Shown here: in pieces, positions 18,099-27,035 of the stretch
Position numbering within the stretch: position 1 is the first letter of the stretch
Layout: every line of letters starts with the position of its first letter
Source of the DNA: Agapetus fuscipes
Taxonomy: Eukaryota > Arthropoda > Insecta > Trichoptera > Glossosomatidae
Length of the DNA: 64,000 bases
Direction of reading: 5' to 3'
NCBI GenBank assembly: GCA_951799405.1
Contig: OX637332.1
Coordinates: 30,480,832-30,544,831 of the forward strand
Position numbers and translations under genes: made by a program
The notes under the pieces: model-generated
The model's database searches: none
Told to the model about the DNA's origin: nothing
What the model saw: the letters and a program-made list of their open reading frames with translations, nothing else

Positions 18099-18560
18099 TA
18101 CTGTAACTGTAACTGTAACTCTGTCGCCATTCCGCTAGGGGTGGCCAGAGCCTCTGCAGAGTTGCCTCCATTTTTTCCTATCCTGACATACCTCTTTCAA
18201 TTCCTTCATATCCATCACCTTTTTCATGCATTTTCTTCTTTTACGCTCACTTTGTATATCCCATTCTTTCACAATCTCCTCAATCTGATCACTCCATACT
18301 TTTCTCGGTCGTCCCTTCCCTCTTTTTCCTTTCACACTTTCTTTGTATACATACTTTGTCAGTCTATCATCTTTCATTCTTTCCACATGCCCAAACCATC
18401 TCATCACATTCTTTTGTACTTTAACTTTCACATCCTCTTTCAAATTACATTCTTTTTTTACCCATTCATTCCTAACTCTATCCCTCAAAGTTTTTCCTGT
18501 CATACTTCTCAAATGCTTCATTTCCACCGTACATACTTTACTCATTTCGCTATCATACTA
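18099..18560 (-). pseudogene. RTE-B LINE 3' end (136-codon ORF remnant)
   Basis: The minus strand from 18545 keeps an open frame with K-V-C-T-V-E-M, F-G-H-V-E-R-M, G-R-P-R-K-V-W-S-D-Q-I and a G-S-G-H-P end, the RTE C-terminal region. The stop is followed by GGAATGGCGACAGAGTTACAG and a (GTTACA)n tail at 18099-18122 (first word abbreviated: GAATGGCGACAGAGTTACAG). 5'-truncated. Confidence 0.85.
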
Positions 18561-18587
18561 TCAATTATATTTTTATGTTGTTTGTGT

Positions 18588-19090
18588 GCGACGGGTCCGT
18601 AATTCAGGTGGTAACACTTTGGACTCTGAATGGAAGGTTGAGGGGTCGAATCCCGGCGGTGCACAAAAAATATACCATTTATTTTCACAGATTTGCTCTT
18701 CGCTGTGTTGAAAAACTCATAAAACCTTTACCAATGACCGGTCACCAAAGGTCCATCCAGCCTTACAGCAACTGGGTCTTGCTCGAGAATAAGCGCTTTG
18801 TAGCGACGACGACCAAGCTCGTAAAAAGGTCGATAGCTCAATTGGTAGAATGCTTGCATTCCATGCCAAGAGCAAGGGTTTGATCTCAAGGTATACTCAG
18901 TATTCACAAGAAGTGAGAACCAGCCTCCTCCCCCCGAGAGCTGGGAAATCCCCACTTCAACTGAAAGTGATTGGTGTGAGGCCGGCCCCCTTAACCGTAA
19001 AAATAAATAGGTCCCGAATCGCCACATGCGACCCCTTCGCGGATAACGCAGGTAAGAAGTTACACTATATGTGTAGCTTAGTTGCGTTGC
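18588..19090 (+). mobile_element. SINE-D, two-headed tRNA-derived SINE
   Basis: Head 1 (18590-18664) is tRNA-Gln-like: CGGGTCCGTAATTCAGGTGG, GGACTCTGAATGG with CTG in the anticodon position, and GGTCGAATCCCGGCGG. A ~165 bp linker has CAACTGGGTCTTGCTCGAG and GCGCTTTGTAGCGACGACGA. Head 2 (18830-18895) is the SINE-M head (GATAGCTCAATTGGTAGAAT, CATTCCATGCC). The tail has GAAATCCCCACTTCAACTG and ends TTACACTATATGTGTAGC. Compared with SINE-M, ~75 bp after head 2 is deleted. Confidence 0.85.
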
Positions 19091-19304
19091 GTATGATTTC
19101 TCACTCACTCGGAAGTCTGTTGCTGATTTTTGTGACAAAAAATTGTCATTGTAAAATATCCCGCTCGTCATTCTGTCAATCCCTAATTGTGATGGAATAT
19201 AAGTTTCTAAGTTGACGAGTGTCGCACAAATTTCAGAGGAAAAAATATGTGATTTTTCAAAGTAATGTAATGCGCCATTTACTTTAAATTAAAAAAAAAC
19301 GTGC

Positions 19305-19405
19305 AAACGCTGCGCAAGTAAGCTACACATATAGTGTAACTTCCTGCCGCGTTATCTTTGGAGGGTTTCGAATGTCGCGGGTGGAACTTATTTATTTTTA
19401 CCGGT
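19305..19405 (-). mobile_element. SINE-M/D tail fragment
   Basis: Minus strand match to the last ~100 bp (AGCTACACATATAGTGTAAC, TGCCGCGTTATC, TTATTTATTTTTACCGG). Confidence 0.7.
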
Positions 19406-19414
19406 GTTTTATAA

Positions 19415-19600
19415 AATGTAATTTGTCGTGTATGTTCCTTGACTCGTGTATGTTTCCTTGACCTGGAGACCTATAAGAACAGGCAAGACCTAGTTTAGGC
19501 TCCAGCCCTCCAAAATAAAGTTTGTTCAATATATAGTTTAAAATGTATTTCACTTATTACAGAATTGTATTGTATTTATCTATAGAAATAAAATTATTAT
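19415..19600. other. Spacer with RTE-A 3' UTR scrap
   Basis: AAAATGTAATTTGTCGTGTA...TTCCTTGACT at 19416-19443 matches the RTE-A UTR/module junction; it breaks off after ~10 bp of module. Confidence 0.5.
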
Positions 19601-19611
19601 TATTATTATTA

Positions 19612-19858
19612 CTTACAGGTTGGTATGCGGCTGACCACTCATGCTGTAAAAATGGTTCACTTTGCCAATGTCCCCCCTTTTTCAGGGAAGGACGGCAAAA
19701 GTTGCAGGGTGTATGTCCATTTGAGATTTGGTTTTTATGTTTTAAGTTAACATGAGGCATGTGCAAGCGCGAACTTGTACGTGTCTGGTTGTGGGAATGC
19801 ATGTAATGTGAATCTCCAATGTAACATATCTTTGCAACTTATATTAGATTAGATTAGG
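19612..19858 (+). mobile_element. RTE-A 3'-terminal module
   Basis: From ACTTACAGGTTGGTATGCGG to GCAACTTATATTAGATTAGA. Confidence 0.8.
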
Positions 19859-20062
19859 GGGCCGGCCTTACGCCAACCACTTCAGTTGAAGTGAGGGTTT
19901 CCCAGCAACCAAGCGGGCTGGTACTCACTTTTCGTGAAGGCTGAATAAACCTTGTCGGTATTTTGTTCTGGGATTCGAAATAAACACCGAAACGAGAAAT
20001 CATTTCTGACACCCTCGGTGGAATTCGAACCGGAGCTCACGGCATGGAATGCAAGCACCCAA
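19859..20062 (-). mobile_element. SINE-M, 5' end incomplete
   Basis: Minus-strand copy with GGTTTCCCAGC, GAAATCATTTCTGACACCC, GGTGGAATTCGAACCGGAG (B box complement) and GGCATGGAATGCAAGCAC; lacks the A box. Confidence 0.75.
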
Positions 20063-20371
20063 GTAAAATAATAAAATAGACTAGGGGCGTTGCCCCTGGC
20101 TGCTACGCAGCCCAACCCCTTGACATTTGTGAAATGTTTATATTGCACATAGTTTCCTCGCGTTAAACTTCGTAGTATTAAAAAACATGTAAAATAAAAA
20201 CACGCAGTTTTTGTAAAAGAACATTTACTTAGATTTGTTAGGCTTTGATAAAATAAATTTATGAAAATCCGCCATTACAAAAAAATACTGGGAATATCCC
20301 GCACTGTAAACGGTTATACCTTAATATAATAAATACATCGATAGTGTATGCAAATATTAAATTTTTTTACT
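20063..20371. other. AT-rich spacer with a double hairpin
   Basis: GGGGCGTTGCCCC (20084-20096) and GGCTGCTACGCAGCC (20098-20112) form two adjacent perfect small hairpins. Otherwise nothing is recognised. Confidence 0.5.
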
Positions 20372-20484
20372 CAAATGAACATAAGTGCAAAAAGAGTTGC
20401 ACTTATGTTCATTTGAGTTGGGTGTTTATGTTGTAAGTCCACATGCAGCATGTGTAAGCGTGAACTTTTACGAGTCTGCTAGTG
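20372..20484 (+). mobile_element. RTE-A module, first part, with an inverted 5' scrap
   Basis: 20394-20484 matches the middle of the module (TGCACTTATGTTCATTTGAG to TACGAGTCTGCTAGTG). 20372-20393 is an inverted copy of its first bases, giving a 47 bp palindrome centred on AAAAAGAG. The module continues after the minisatellite at 21189. Confidence 0.7.
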
Positions 20485-21188
20485 TACTTGTGTTATGTCA
20501 CTGTGATTTTTGGTTAAAGTGCTGTTCTATCACTGTGCTGTTTTGACACTGTGCTGATTTGTCACTGTGCTGTTTTGTCACTGTGCTGTTTTGTCACTGT
20601 GCTGTTTTGTTACCGTGTTGTTTTGTCACCGTTTTGTTGTGTCACTGTGCTGTTCTTTCACTGTGCTTTTTTGTCTACGTGTTGTTTTGTCACTATGCTG
20701 TTTTGTCAACGTGCTGCTTTGTCACTGTGCTGTTTTGTTACTGTGGTGTTTTGTCACCGTGTAGTTTGGTCACTGTGCTGATTTATCACTGTGTTGTTTT
20801 GTCACCGTCATTTTTTTTCACTGTGCTGTTTTGTCACTGTGCTGTTATGTCACTGTGCTTTTTTGTCACCGTGCTTTTTTGTCAATATGCCGTTTTGTCA
20901 CTGTGCTGTTATATCACTGTGCTGTTTTGTCACCGTGCTGTTTTGTCACTGTGCTGTTATGTCACTGTGCTGTTTTGTCACCGTGCTTTTTTGTCAATGT
21001 GCCGTTTTGACACTGTGCTGTTAGATCACTGTGCTGTTTTATCACCGTGCTGTTTTGTCACTGTGCTGTTATGTCACTGTGCTATTTTGTCACCTTCCTG
21101 TTTTTTCACTGTTTATTTGTCCCCGTGCTTTTTTTGTCACTGTGCTGTTTTGTTACTTTGTTATTTGGTCATGTATCGTTTTGTCACT
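20485..21188 (+). repeat. 16-bp minisatellite, ~44 units
   Basis: Unit GTCACTGTGCTGTTTT with frequent variants (CACCGTGCTTTTTTG, CTGTTATG). 16 is not a multiple of 3, so the three plus frames encode the same 16-residue repeat and stay open for long distances; these frames are not considered genes. Confidence 0.95.
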
Positions 21189-21243
21189 GTTACGAGTATA
21201 TAACTATGTAATATAGCTTTGCAACTTATATTACAGATTATAA
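21189..21243 (+). mobile_element. RTE-A module, terminal part after the minisatellite
   Basis: ACTATGTAATATAGCTTTGC and AACTTATATTACAGATTATA are the normal 3' end of the module, so the array sits inside one module copy. Confidence 0.7.
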
Positions 21244-21265
21244 AGAATAGAAATCAAAATAATTT

Positions 21266-21510
21266 CCTTGTCTTATAGGTTGGTATGAGGCTGACCACCC
21301 ATACTGTAAAAATGGTTCACTTTGCCAACGTCACCCCTGTTTGAGGGAAGATGGGCAAGAGTTGCAGAGCTTATGTTCATTAGAGATTGTGTTTTTATGT
21401 TGTAAGGACACATGCAGCATGTGTAAGCGCGAACTTATAAGTGTGTGCTTGAGGGAATGCATTTAATATGAATCTCAAATGGTATGTATCTTTGCAACTT
21501 AGATTATAGA
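21266..21510 (+). mobile_element. RTE-A module, tandem copy 1
   Basis: Starts TTCCTTGTCTTATAGGTTGG. Preceded by GAAATCAAAATAA, as are the next two copies by similar A-rich words. Confidence 0.8.
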
Positions 21511-21525
21511 ACTAAACAAAATAAT

Positions 21526-21770
21526 TTCCTTGACTAAAAGGTTAGTATGTGGCTGACCACCCATACTGTAAGCAATGGTTCACCATGCAAATTTTATCTC
21601 TGTTTGAGGAAAAGTCGGCAAGAGTTGCAGGGCTTATGTTCATTTGAGATTAGGTTTTTTGTTGTAAGTCCACATGGGGCATTTGTAAGGGCGAACTTTT
21701 ACCTGTCTGCTTGTGGGAATGCATTTAATATGAATCTCAAATGGTATGTATCTTTGCAACTTAGATTATG
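21526..21770 (+). mobile_element. RTE-A module, tandem copy 2
   Basis: Starts TTTCCTTGACTAAAAGGTTA; junction ACAAAATAA on its left. Confidence 0.8.
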
Positions 21771-21793
21771 TAAAGAAATACACAAAATAATTT

Positions 21794-22042
21794 CGTTGAC
21801 TTATAGGTTGGTATGAGGCTGACCACCCATACTTAAAAAAATGGTTTACTTTGCAAATTTCACCTTTGTTTCAGGGAAGGTTGGCAATAGTTGCAGGGCT
21901 TATGTTTATTTGGAATGGGTTGTTATGTTGTAAGTACACATGCAGCATATGTAAGCGCGAACTTATACATGTCTGCTTGTAAGAATGCATGTAATATGAA
22001 TCTCAAATGTGATATATGTTTGCAACTTAGATTACAGATTGA
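21794..22042 (+). mobile_element. RTE-A module, tandem copy 3
   Basis: Starts TTTCGTTGACTTATAGGTTG and ends TTGCAACTTAGATTACAGAT. The ~260 bp spacing and the shared junction word ACAAAATAATTTC suggest tandem duplication, not independent insertion. Confidence 0.8.
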
Positions 22043-22374
22043 AATCCATTTTTATTTGGCTTTTTTTTTTTTTTAATTTGCATGAAATAAAAGAAAATGT
22101 AAAAAAAACTTTCACGTTTTGCCGCTAGATGTCAATATTGTTCCATACATTTTCAATATGAACAAACAGATGAATTGCTAAAAGTTTTCATACATTTGTA
22201 AACACACACGCGAAAGCTCGCAGCATTGCAGCATACTATATACAAAAAATAATTTGCTATAGGTCATGAATGTATTTCATCTGCTGTGATGGCATTGGTT
22301 TTGAAAATCGAAACTCGACGACGAAAGACGACGACGAAGGGCAATATAATAAAGGATGTGTACAAAATATCTGT
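22043..22374. other. Spacer, nothing recognised
   Basis: About 330 bp without a recognised element; 22300-22345 is rich in CGACGA. Confidence 0.4.
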
Positions 22375-22647
22375 AAGCAATGAGAAGTATGTATACAAAG
22401 AAAGTGTGAAAGGAAAAAGAGGGAAGGGACGACCGAGAAAAGTATGGAGTGATCAGATTGAGGAGATTGTGAAAGAATGGGATATACAAAGTGAGCGTAA
22501 AAGAAGAAAATGCATGAAAAAGGTGATGGATATGAAGGAATTGAAAGAGGTATGTCAGGATAGGAAAAAATGGAGGCAACTCTGCAGAGGCTCTGGCCAC
22601 CCCTAGCGGAATGGCGACAGAGTTACAGTTACAGTTACAGTAATGAG
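22375..22647 (+). pseudogene. RTE-B LINE 3' end
   Basis: Open to the stop: Y-K-E-S-V-K-G-K-R-G-K-G-R-P-R-K, then W-S-D-Q-I-E-E-I-V-K-E-W-D, ending G-S-G-H-P, then GCGACAGAGTTACAG and a GTTACA tail. Nearly identical over its length to 18099-18365 on the other strand. Confidence 0.85.
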
Positions 22648-22714
22648 AATGACCGAAAATGTGAAAATGCGTGTTTTTTATTTTTCTATAAAGTACGGCT
22701 CCGCTGCTAACAGC

Positions 22715-23097
22715 AAATGACGGATTCCGCAAATGCAAGATTGAATTCCCTAATGGTAGGTCACATAAACCATCGCATTGAAAGCGAACAGGGTCGTCAA
22801 ATGCCGACCCTGAATGTCCGAGGGGGGAGCGGGGAGACATCAAGAGAACTGCAGGCAGAGAATGCCTGAACACAGCAGCCGATAAACAGGAATGTAATGG
22901 AGATGATTGGAGGAGACCTACGTCCAGGAGTGCACTGAGAGAGACCGAGGAAGAAGAAGAAGATTTAAAGCGATTTAATGGGAATGGATTTATGATTGTA
23001 ACGCAACATATGAATGTGGATGACGACATTTAATGATGCAATACTATGAATCTTGACTAGTTAGCTCAATCAATATCTCCAGAGTATTGTTAAGTTT
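22715..23097 (-). repeat. Degenerate copy of the exon 3' flank (unit 0), with LINE-D insertion
   Basis: 22727-22787 (GAATTCCCTAATGGTAGG, CACATAAACCATCGCATTGA) and 22967-23097 (GATGCAATACTATGAATCTT) match the repeated unit found at 23756-23870 and 23947-24057. The unit is cut by LINE-D (22788-22966). Its exon part continues until 23097 and resumes after the solo LTR at 23703. Confidence 0.65.
22788..22966 (+). pseudogene. LINE-D 3' end
   Basis: A frame reads G-E-T-S-R-E-L-Q-A-E-N-A, matching 41021-41460 (T-S-R-E-L-Q-A-E-D-G). It ends in a GAAGAAGAAGA tail and is flanked by AAAGCGA on both sides (22781-22787, 22967-22973). Confidence 0.75.
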
Positions 23098-23702
23098 TTT
23101 AAGGTTCTGATTGTCTCCAAATTAAACAATGTTCTTTTTAAGGATATTTATTTTGCAGTTAAATTTAGTTTTACACTTTGGTTTGTGTTTACTTATGCTG
23201 TTAGTCTTCACAGATATAAGGTCGCAATCTCTTGGTTTCTCACTCTCCTCTTGCAAGCTGTTCGCGCCTTATATACCCCAGCGATAGAAGCTTCTAGAGG
23301 TGAATTTGCCAGAAGCTTCTCGAAGCATATGACAACCTAGTGACTTCTTTTTGTACTCAAAAATTATTAATCCTACCCACCAATATTATAGATAATTCCT
23401 ATCAACTTTAACTAATACCTATAGTCCTATACCTACCAGTGGCGAAGGGTGCCATATAAGCCGATTCCCATCGGTTTTCCGTTTAAAATGAGGCAAAAAT
23501 GATAATTAAGTCTACTGCATGGTTTCAATGGGGGAAAAATACTTGTTGTTTCTTTGGTTTGTACTATTTTTTTACTTTGTGCCTATATTTTTTAACTACT
23601 TTGTTACATAATTTTAAAAGAGAAGCCGATGGGAACCGGCTTGTATGGCACCCTTCGCCACTGATACCTATCTAAATATTTATATTGCATATTTACTTAA
23701 CA
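23098..23702 (+). repeat. Solo LTR, interrupted by a hAT MITE
   Basis: Starts TGTTAAG and ends CTTAACA, flanked by GTAT on both sides (23094-23097, 23703-23706). Without the MITE it is ~370 bp and matches, inverted, the solo LTR at 34879-35281 (shared AGCGATAGAAGCTTCTAGAG and CCTACCCACCAATATTATA). TG...CA ends and 4 bp duplications indicate an LTR retrotransposon, probably Ty3/Gypsy. Confidence 0.85.
23437..23663 (+). mobile_element. hAT MITE, family CAGTGGCGAAGGGTGCC, copy 1
   Basis: 227 bp. Terminal inverted repeats CAGTGGCGAAGGGTGCCAT... of ~40 bp; flanks ATACCTAC / ATACCTAT (7/8), an 8 bp duplication as for hAT. Sister copies at 29454-29684 and 58117-58345. Confidence 0.85.
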
Positions 23703-24057
23703 GTATGCTATGGTTTGCCCTTGAAGGCAGGAATCTCCAAGAGCAAAGTCGTGGGATTAGATTCCCTAATGGTAGCTCACATAAACCATCACATTGAAAG
23801 CAGTTTAATGAGAACAGATGAATGTGGGTGAAGACATCCAATGATGCAATACCTACTCTGAATTTTGACTCAGTGCTCCATCAATTTCTTCAGAGCCTGC
23901 TGGTCTTTGACCTTGGAGGCAGGGATCCTCAAGAACAAAGGCGTGGAATTGGATTCCCCAATGGTAGCACACATAAACCATCACATTGAAAGCGATTTAA
24001 TGAGAACACATGAATGTGGGTGAAGACATCCAAATATGCAATACTCTGAATTTTGAC
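23703..24057 (-). repeat. Two degenerate tandem copies of the exon end and its 3' flank
   Basis: 23703-23755 and 23873-23945 resemble the last ~70 bp of the exon at 24058-24257; the second still reads R-I-P-A-S-K-V-K-D-Q-Q-A-L-K-K-L-M-E-H then stop on the minus strand. Each is followed by the flank unit (TAATGGTAGCTCACATAAAC, GTGGGTGAAGACATCCAA). The unit is ~190 bp. Confidence 0.7.
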
Positions 24058-24257
24058 TTACTGCTCCATCAACATCTCTACAGGCTGTTGGGCTTTGACC
24101 TTGGAGGCAGGGATCCCCAAGTGCAAGGCGCGCAAGGAGGCCTGGAAGGCCCTCATGGTGCCGCGCAGCTTGGCGGAGACTTCCTCGTTCCCCTGGCGCT
24201 CAGCTCTGTTGTAAGCGGCAGCCAGCTGGTTGCTGCACTGCTGCTTCTTGATTTGAT
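24058..24257 (-). CDS. Putative terminal exon of an unidentified host gene
   Basis: About 65 codons ending in TAA at 24060-24058. It is preceded on the minus strand by a pyrimidine-rich stretch and CCAAG, a good splice acceptor (AG at 24259-24258), with the codon split after its first base. GC content is far above the flanks. Residues are hydrophilic and helix-like (Q-L-A-A-A-Y-N-R-A-E-R-Q, then A-K-L-R-G-T-M-R-A-F-Q-A-S-L-R-A-L), ending I-P-A-S-K-V-K-A-Q-Q-P-V-E-M-L-M-E-Q. I do not recognise the family. Upstream exons would lie at higher coordinates, outside or hidden in the repeats; a processed fragment is possible too. Confidence 0.5.
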
Positions 24258-24287
24258 CTTGGAATAGAGAAAATAAAACATTATTAT

Positions 24288-24537
24288 TTCCTTGACTTAT
24301 AGGTTGGTATGAGGCTGACCACCCATACTGTAAAAAATGGTTCACTTTGCCAATGTCACCCCTGTTTCAGGGAATGTCGGCAAGAGTTGCAGGGCTTATG
24401 TTCATTTGAGGTTTGGATTTTATTTGTAAGTACACAATCAGCATTTGTAAGCGCGAACTACACGTGTTTGTTTGTGGGCATACATCTGAGAGCTTTGAAT
24501 GAATATATCCTTGCAACTTAGATTATAGATTATAGAT
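24288..24537 (+). mobile_element. RTE-A 3'-terminal module
   Basis: Complete copy, TCCTTGACTTATAGGTTGG to an ATTATAGATTATAGATTAG tail; it lies 30 bp upstream of the putative exon's splice acceptor, in what would be the intron. Confidence 0.85.
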
Positions 24538-24552
24538 TAGAATCATCGATCA

Positions 24553-25046
24553 TAGAACGGTCCGTAGTTCAATGGTAACACTTCGGACTCTGAATGGGAA
24601 GGTTGTAGGTTCGATACCCGGCGGAGCACAAAAAATATACCATTTTTATTTTCAAATTTGCTCTTCGCTGGGTTAAAACATTCATAAAACCTTTACCAAT
24701 GACCGATCACCAAAGGTCCATCCAGCCTTACAGCAACTGGGTCTTGCTTGAGAATTGGCGCTTTGTAGCGACGACGATCAAGCTCGTAAAAAGGTCGATA
24801 GCTCAATTGGTAGAATTGGTCCGAGAGCAAGGGTTCGATCTCAAAGGCTTACTCAGCCTTCACAAGAAATGAGAACCAGCCCCCCCGGGAGCTGGGAAAC
24901 CCCCATTTTAAGTGAAAGTGGTTGGTGTGAGGCCGACCCCCTTACCTGTAAAAATAAAAAGGTCCCGAAGCGCCACATGCGACCCCTTCGGGGAAACGCA
25001 GGCAAGAAGTGACACTATATGTGTAGCTTAGTTGCGTTGCGTTTTT
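24553..25046 (+). mobile_element. SINE-D, two-headed tRNA-derived SINE
   Basis: Head 1 at 24556-24630 is the best tRNA-Gln-like example: GGTCCGTAGTTCAATGGTAA, GACTCTGAATGG, GGTTCGATACCCGGCGG. Head 2 at 24793-24845 has lost its anticodon-arm region (TTGGTAGAATTGGTCCGAGA). The tail ends TGACACTATATGTGTAGC. Confidence 0.85.
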
Positions 25047-25735
25047 TATCGATGTATAAGATGTAGTAGAATTCACAGATAAATGATAAATTATGGGCTA
25101 AGAAAGCAATCCTTTGAGAATTAGGAATGCACTAACGCACTTAATATACAAAAATCTAAATTCATTCTGTCGGTAACCTTTCTACTGTCAACAGGTGTGT
25201 TACCTAATTGGAATAAAACAATCCGTATAAATGCCAACTATATATTTTCTATACATGCCAAAAAAAAAAAGTTTCATAAAATGTGGAATAATATTGTTTG
25301 GCTGATAGCTCCGAAGATGGCTAAATCGGTCAAACTCTATACATCAGTAGAATTAAACAGTAGTTTTTTCACATACATTTTTTTATGAAGTTCTACAAAA
25401 CTTCCGCTGAAACATTTCATACAAAAAACATTTATAATGGAAAACTTGTTAGTTTTTTACTGGAATGAACCCGAAAAATATTACAATATAGAGCATGTTT
25501 ACTGAAGCTTCACAATGAATGTGATCCTACTCTCATTTCGGCCGTAGAACAAGCCATATTTTCCGCTAAAACGAAACCGACAGACTGCTTCTTTAATCAA
25601 GGTTTTCGTTCACCCGCACAAGCGTATGCGTGCAGTCTTACAACATACTAACAAAAATAAATTACAACTTTTACTTTCGTCTTTCTGAAGAGGGGTTTCT
25701 CTGAAACTACGAACAAATGATATGTAAGTAGTTAT
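25047..25735. other. ~690 bp, nothing recognised
   Basis: AT-rich. No repeat, RNA or plausible coding region was recognised. Confidence 0.4.
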
Positions 25736-25773
25736 TGTTCCTTGACTAGTAGGCTGGTATGAGGCTGACCCCA
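25736..25773 (+). mobile_element. RTE-A module, 5' fragment
   Basis: TTCCTTGACTAGTAGGCTGG to GAGGCTGACCCCAATAC; cut by the following L2-like sequence. Confidence 0.6.
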
Positions 25774-26175
25774 ATACTTCTCCAGGAGCTTTACTGGCTC
25801 CGTGTCTCAGAGCGCGTCGAGTTTGAAGTATGCTCGATGGTCCACAAAGCTTTATTTGAAAATACACCCAAATATCTAGCTAACTTAATAAAACCCGTCG
25901 CCCTCGACACAAAAAAAAGTCACACTAGAAACCGGAGCGCAGTCACGTATTAAAGAGCCGACAACAAGAGTTGACACAGCGTTTGGATAGTGTGCATTTG
26001 CAGTTGCTGGACCTTTGGGCTGGAGCCATCTACGTCATCATGTGAGAAAGATATACTTCATTGTAAAATGCCGAAATGCACTGAAGACAAGCATATTTTT
26101 GGCATCATTTGACCAAGCGCCCTTGGAGTGACTACTTCACGAAACGGCGCTATAAAGAAATCATCAACTCATCAT
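25774..26175 (+). pseudogene. L2-like LINE 3' end
   Basis: Frames read L-L-Q-E-L-Y-W-L-R-V-S-E-R-V-E-F and Y-L-A-N-L-I-K-P-V, the P-x-L-x-x-L-H-W-L-x-V motif of L2/CR1-type RTs, then a decayed GDRAF...AGP...W block and the AAGCGCCC...CGGCGCTATAAAG 3' end with a CATCATCATC tail. Confidence 0.75.
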
Positions 26176-26204
26176 CATCACTTGCGCAAACATAAATATT
26201 ATAC

Positions 26205-26432
26205 TCTATAATCTAAGTTGCAAAGATATTAACATTTAAGATTCATACTCACAAGCAGTCACGCATAAGTTGGCGATTACACATACCGCATGTGGACTTA
26301 CAATATCGAAACCAAATCTCAAAAGAACAACTCTTTCTGATCTTCACTGAAACAGGGGTGATACTGGCAAAGTACACCATTTTACAGTATGGTTGGTCGG
26401 CCTCATACTAAAACTATTTGTCAAAGAATACG
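26205..26432 (-). mobile_element. RTE-A 3'-terminal module
   Basis: TCTATAATCTAAGTTGCAAA to ACTATTTGTCAAAGAATA, with a ~25 bp internal deletion. Confidence 0.8.
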
Positions 26433-26689
26433 AATAGTGAATGACATTCAAGTATATAAAAACAACAGACTATATCACGAAACGGCGCTATAAAGAAATC
26501 ACAAACTCATCATCATCTTCATGTAAAGTCTTGGTTGGTTTTAGTTGACGCGTGTTTATAAATTAAAACCCAGCGAATGACACATCGGAGCCTTAAAATA
26601 ATGGTTGCGATGGTTGCAAAGTTCTTTAGTCGCACCGTTGCTTTTAGAGTAGAGGATTGTTTTCCAAAATGAGTAAAGTACTGTCGTGT
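26433..26689. other. Spacer with an L2-like 3' scrap
   Basis: 26475-26518 (CACGAAACGGCGCTATAAAG, CATCATCATC) is the extreme L2-like 3' end; the rest is not recognised. Confidence 0.5.
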
Positions 26690-27015
26690 CGAGATTTGAA
26701 CCTTGAACTCCGCAAGCGCATAGTGAGGTGCTATGTCTTCCCAATCGCTCTGTATGGTATGGAGGGATGGACGCTAACGCAGGCACTGGAGAGACGAATT
26801 GAAGCATTCGAGATTTTATCTACCGAAAAATGCTTCGGATCTCTTGGTGCGATCGAGTCACCAATGAAGAAGTCCTCTGACGTATGCGCACCACAAAGGA
26901 ACTTCTGCCAACCATTAAGCAGAGAAAGCTGATGTACTTCGGTCACGTTATGAGAACTGAGAAATACCGTCTCCTTCATCTTGTCATACAGAATAAGATT
27001 GAGGGGAGAAGAACT
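26690..27015 (+). pseudogene. LINE-C reverse transcriptase C-terminus
   Basis: Open frame through L-R-K-R-I-V-R-C-Y-V-F-P-I-A-L, Y-G-M-E-G-W-T-L, then a frame break and K-L-M-Y-F-G-H-V-M-R-T. Same family as 9868-10625. Confidence 0.75.
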
Positions 27016-27035
27016 CACAAACGTCGGAATAGGTA

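Noticed and set aside
20559..21203. 214-residue Cys/Leu/Phe-rich open frame with overlapping frames
   Set aside because: Produced by the 16-bp minisatellite, which lacks stops in all plus frames. No start context, no other coding evidence.
21266..22042. CRISPR-like array of repeats
   Set aside because: Units are ~245 bp LINE modules, with eukaryotic transposon content all around; no short repeat and spacer pattern.
24556..24630. Functional tRNA-Gln gene
   Set aside because: A and B boxes are recognisable but the acceptor arm does not pair well, and the sequence is followed by the SINE body in several copies.
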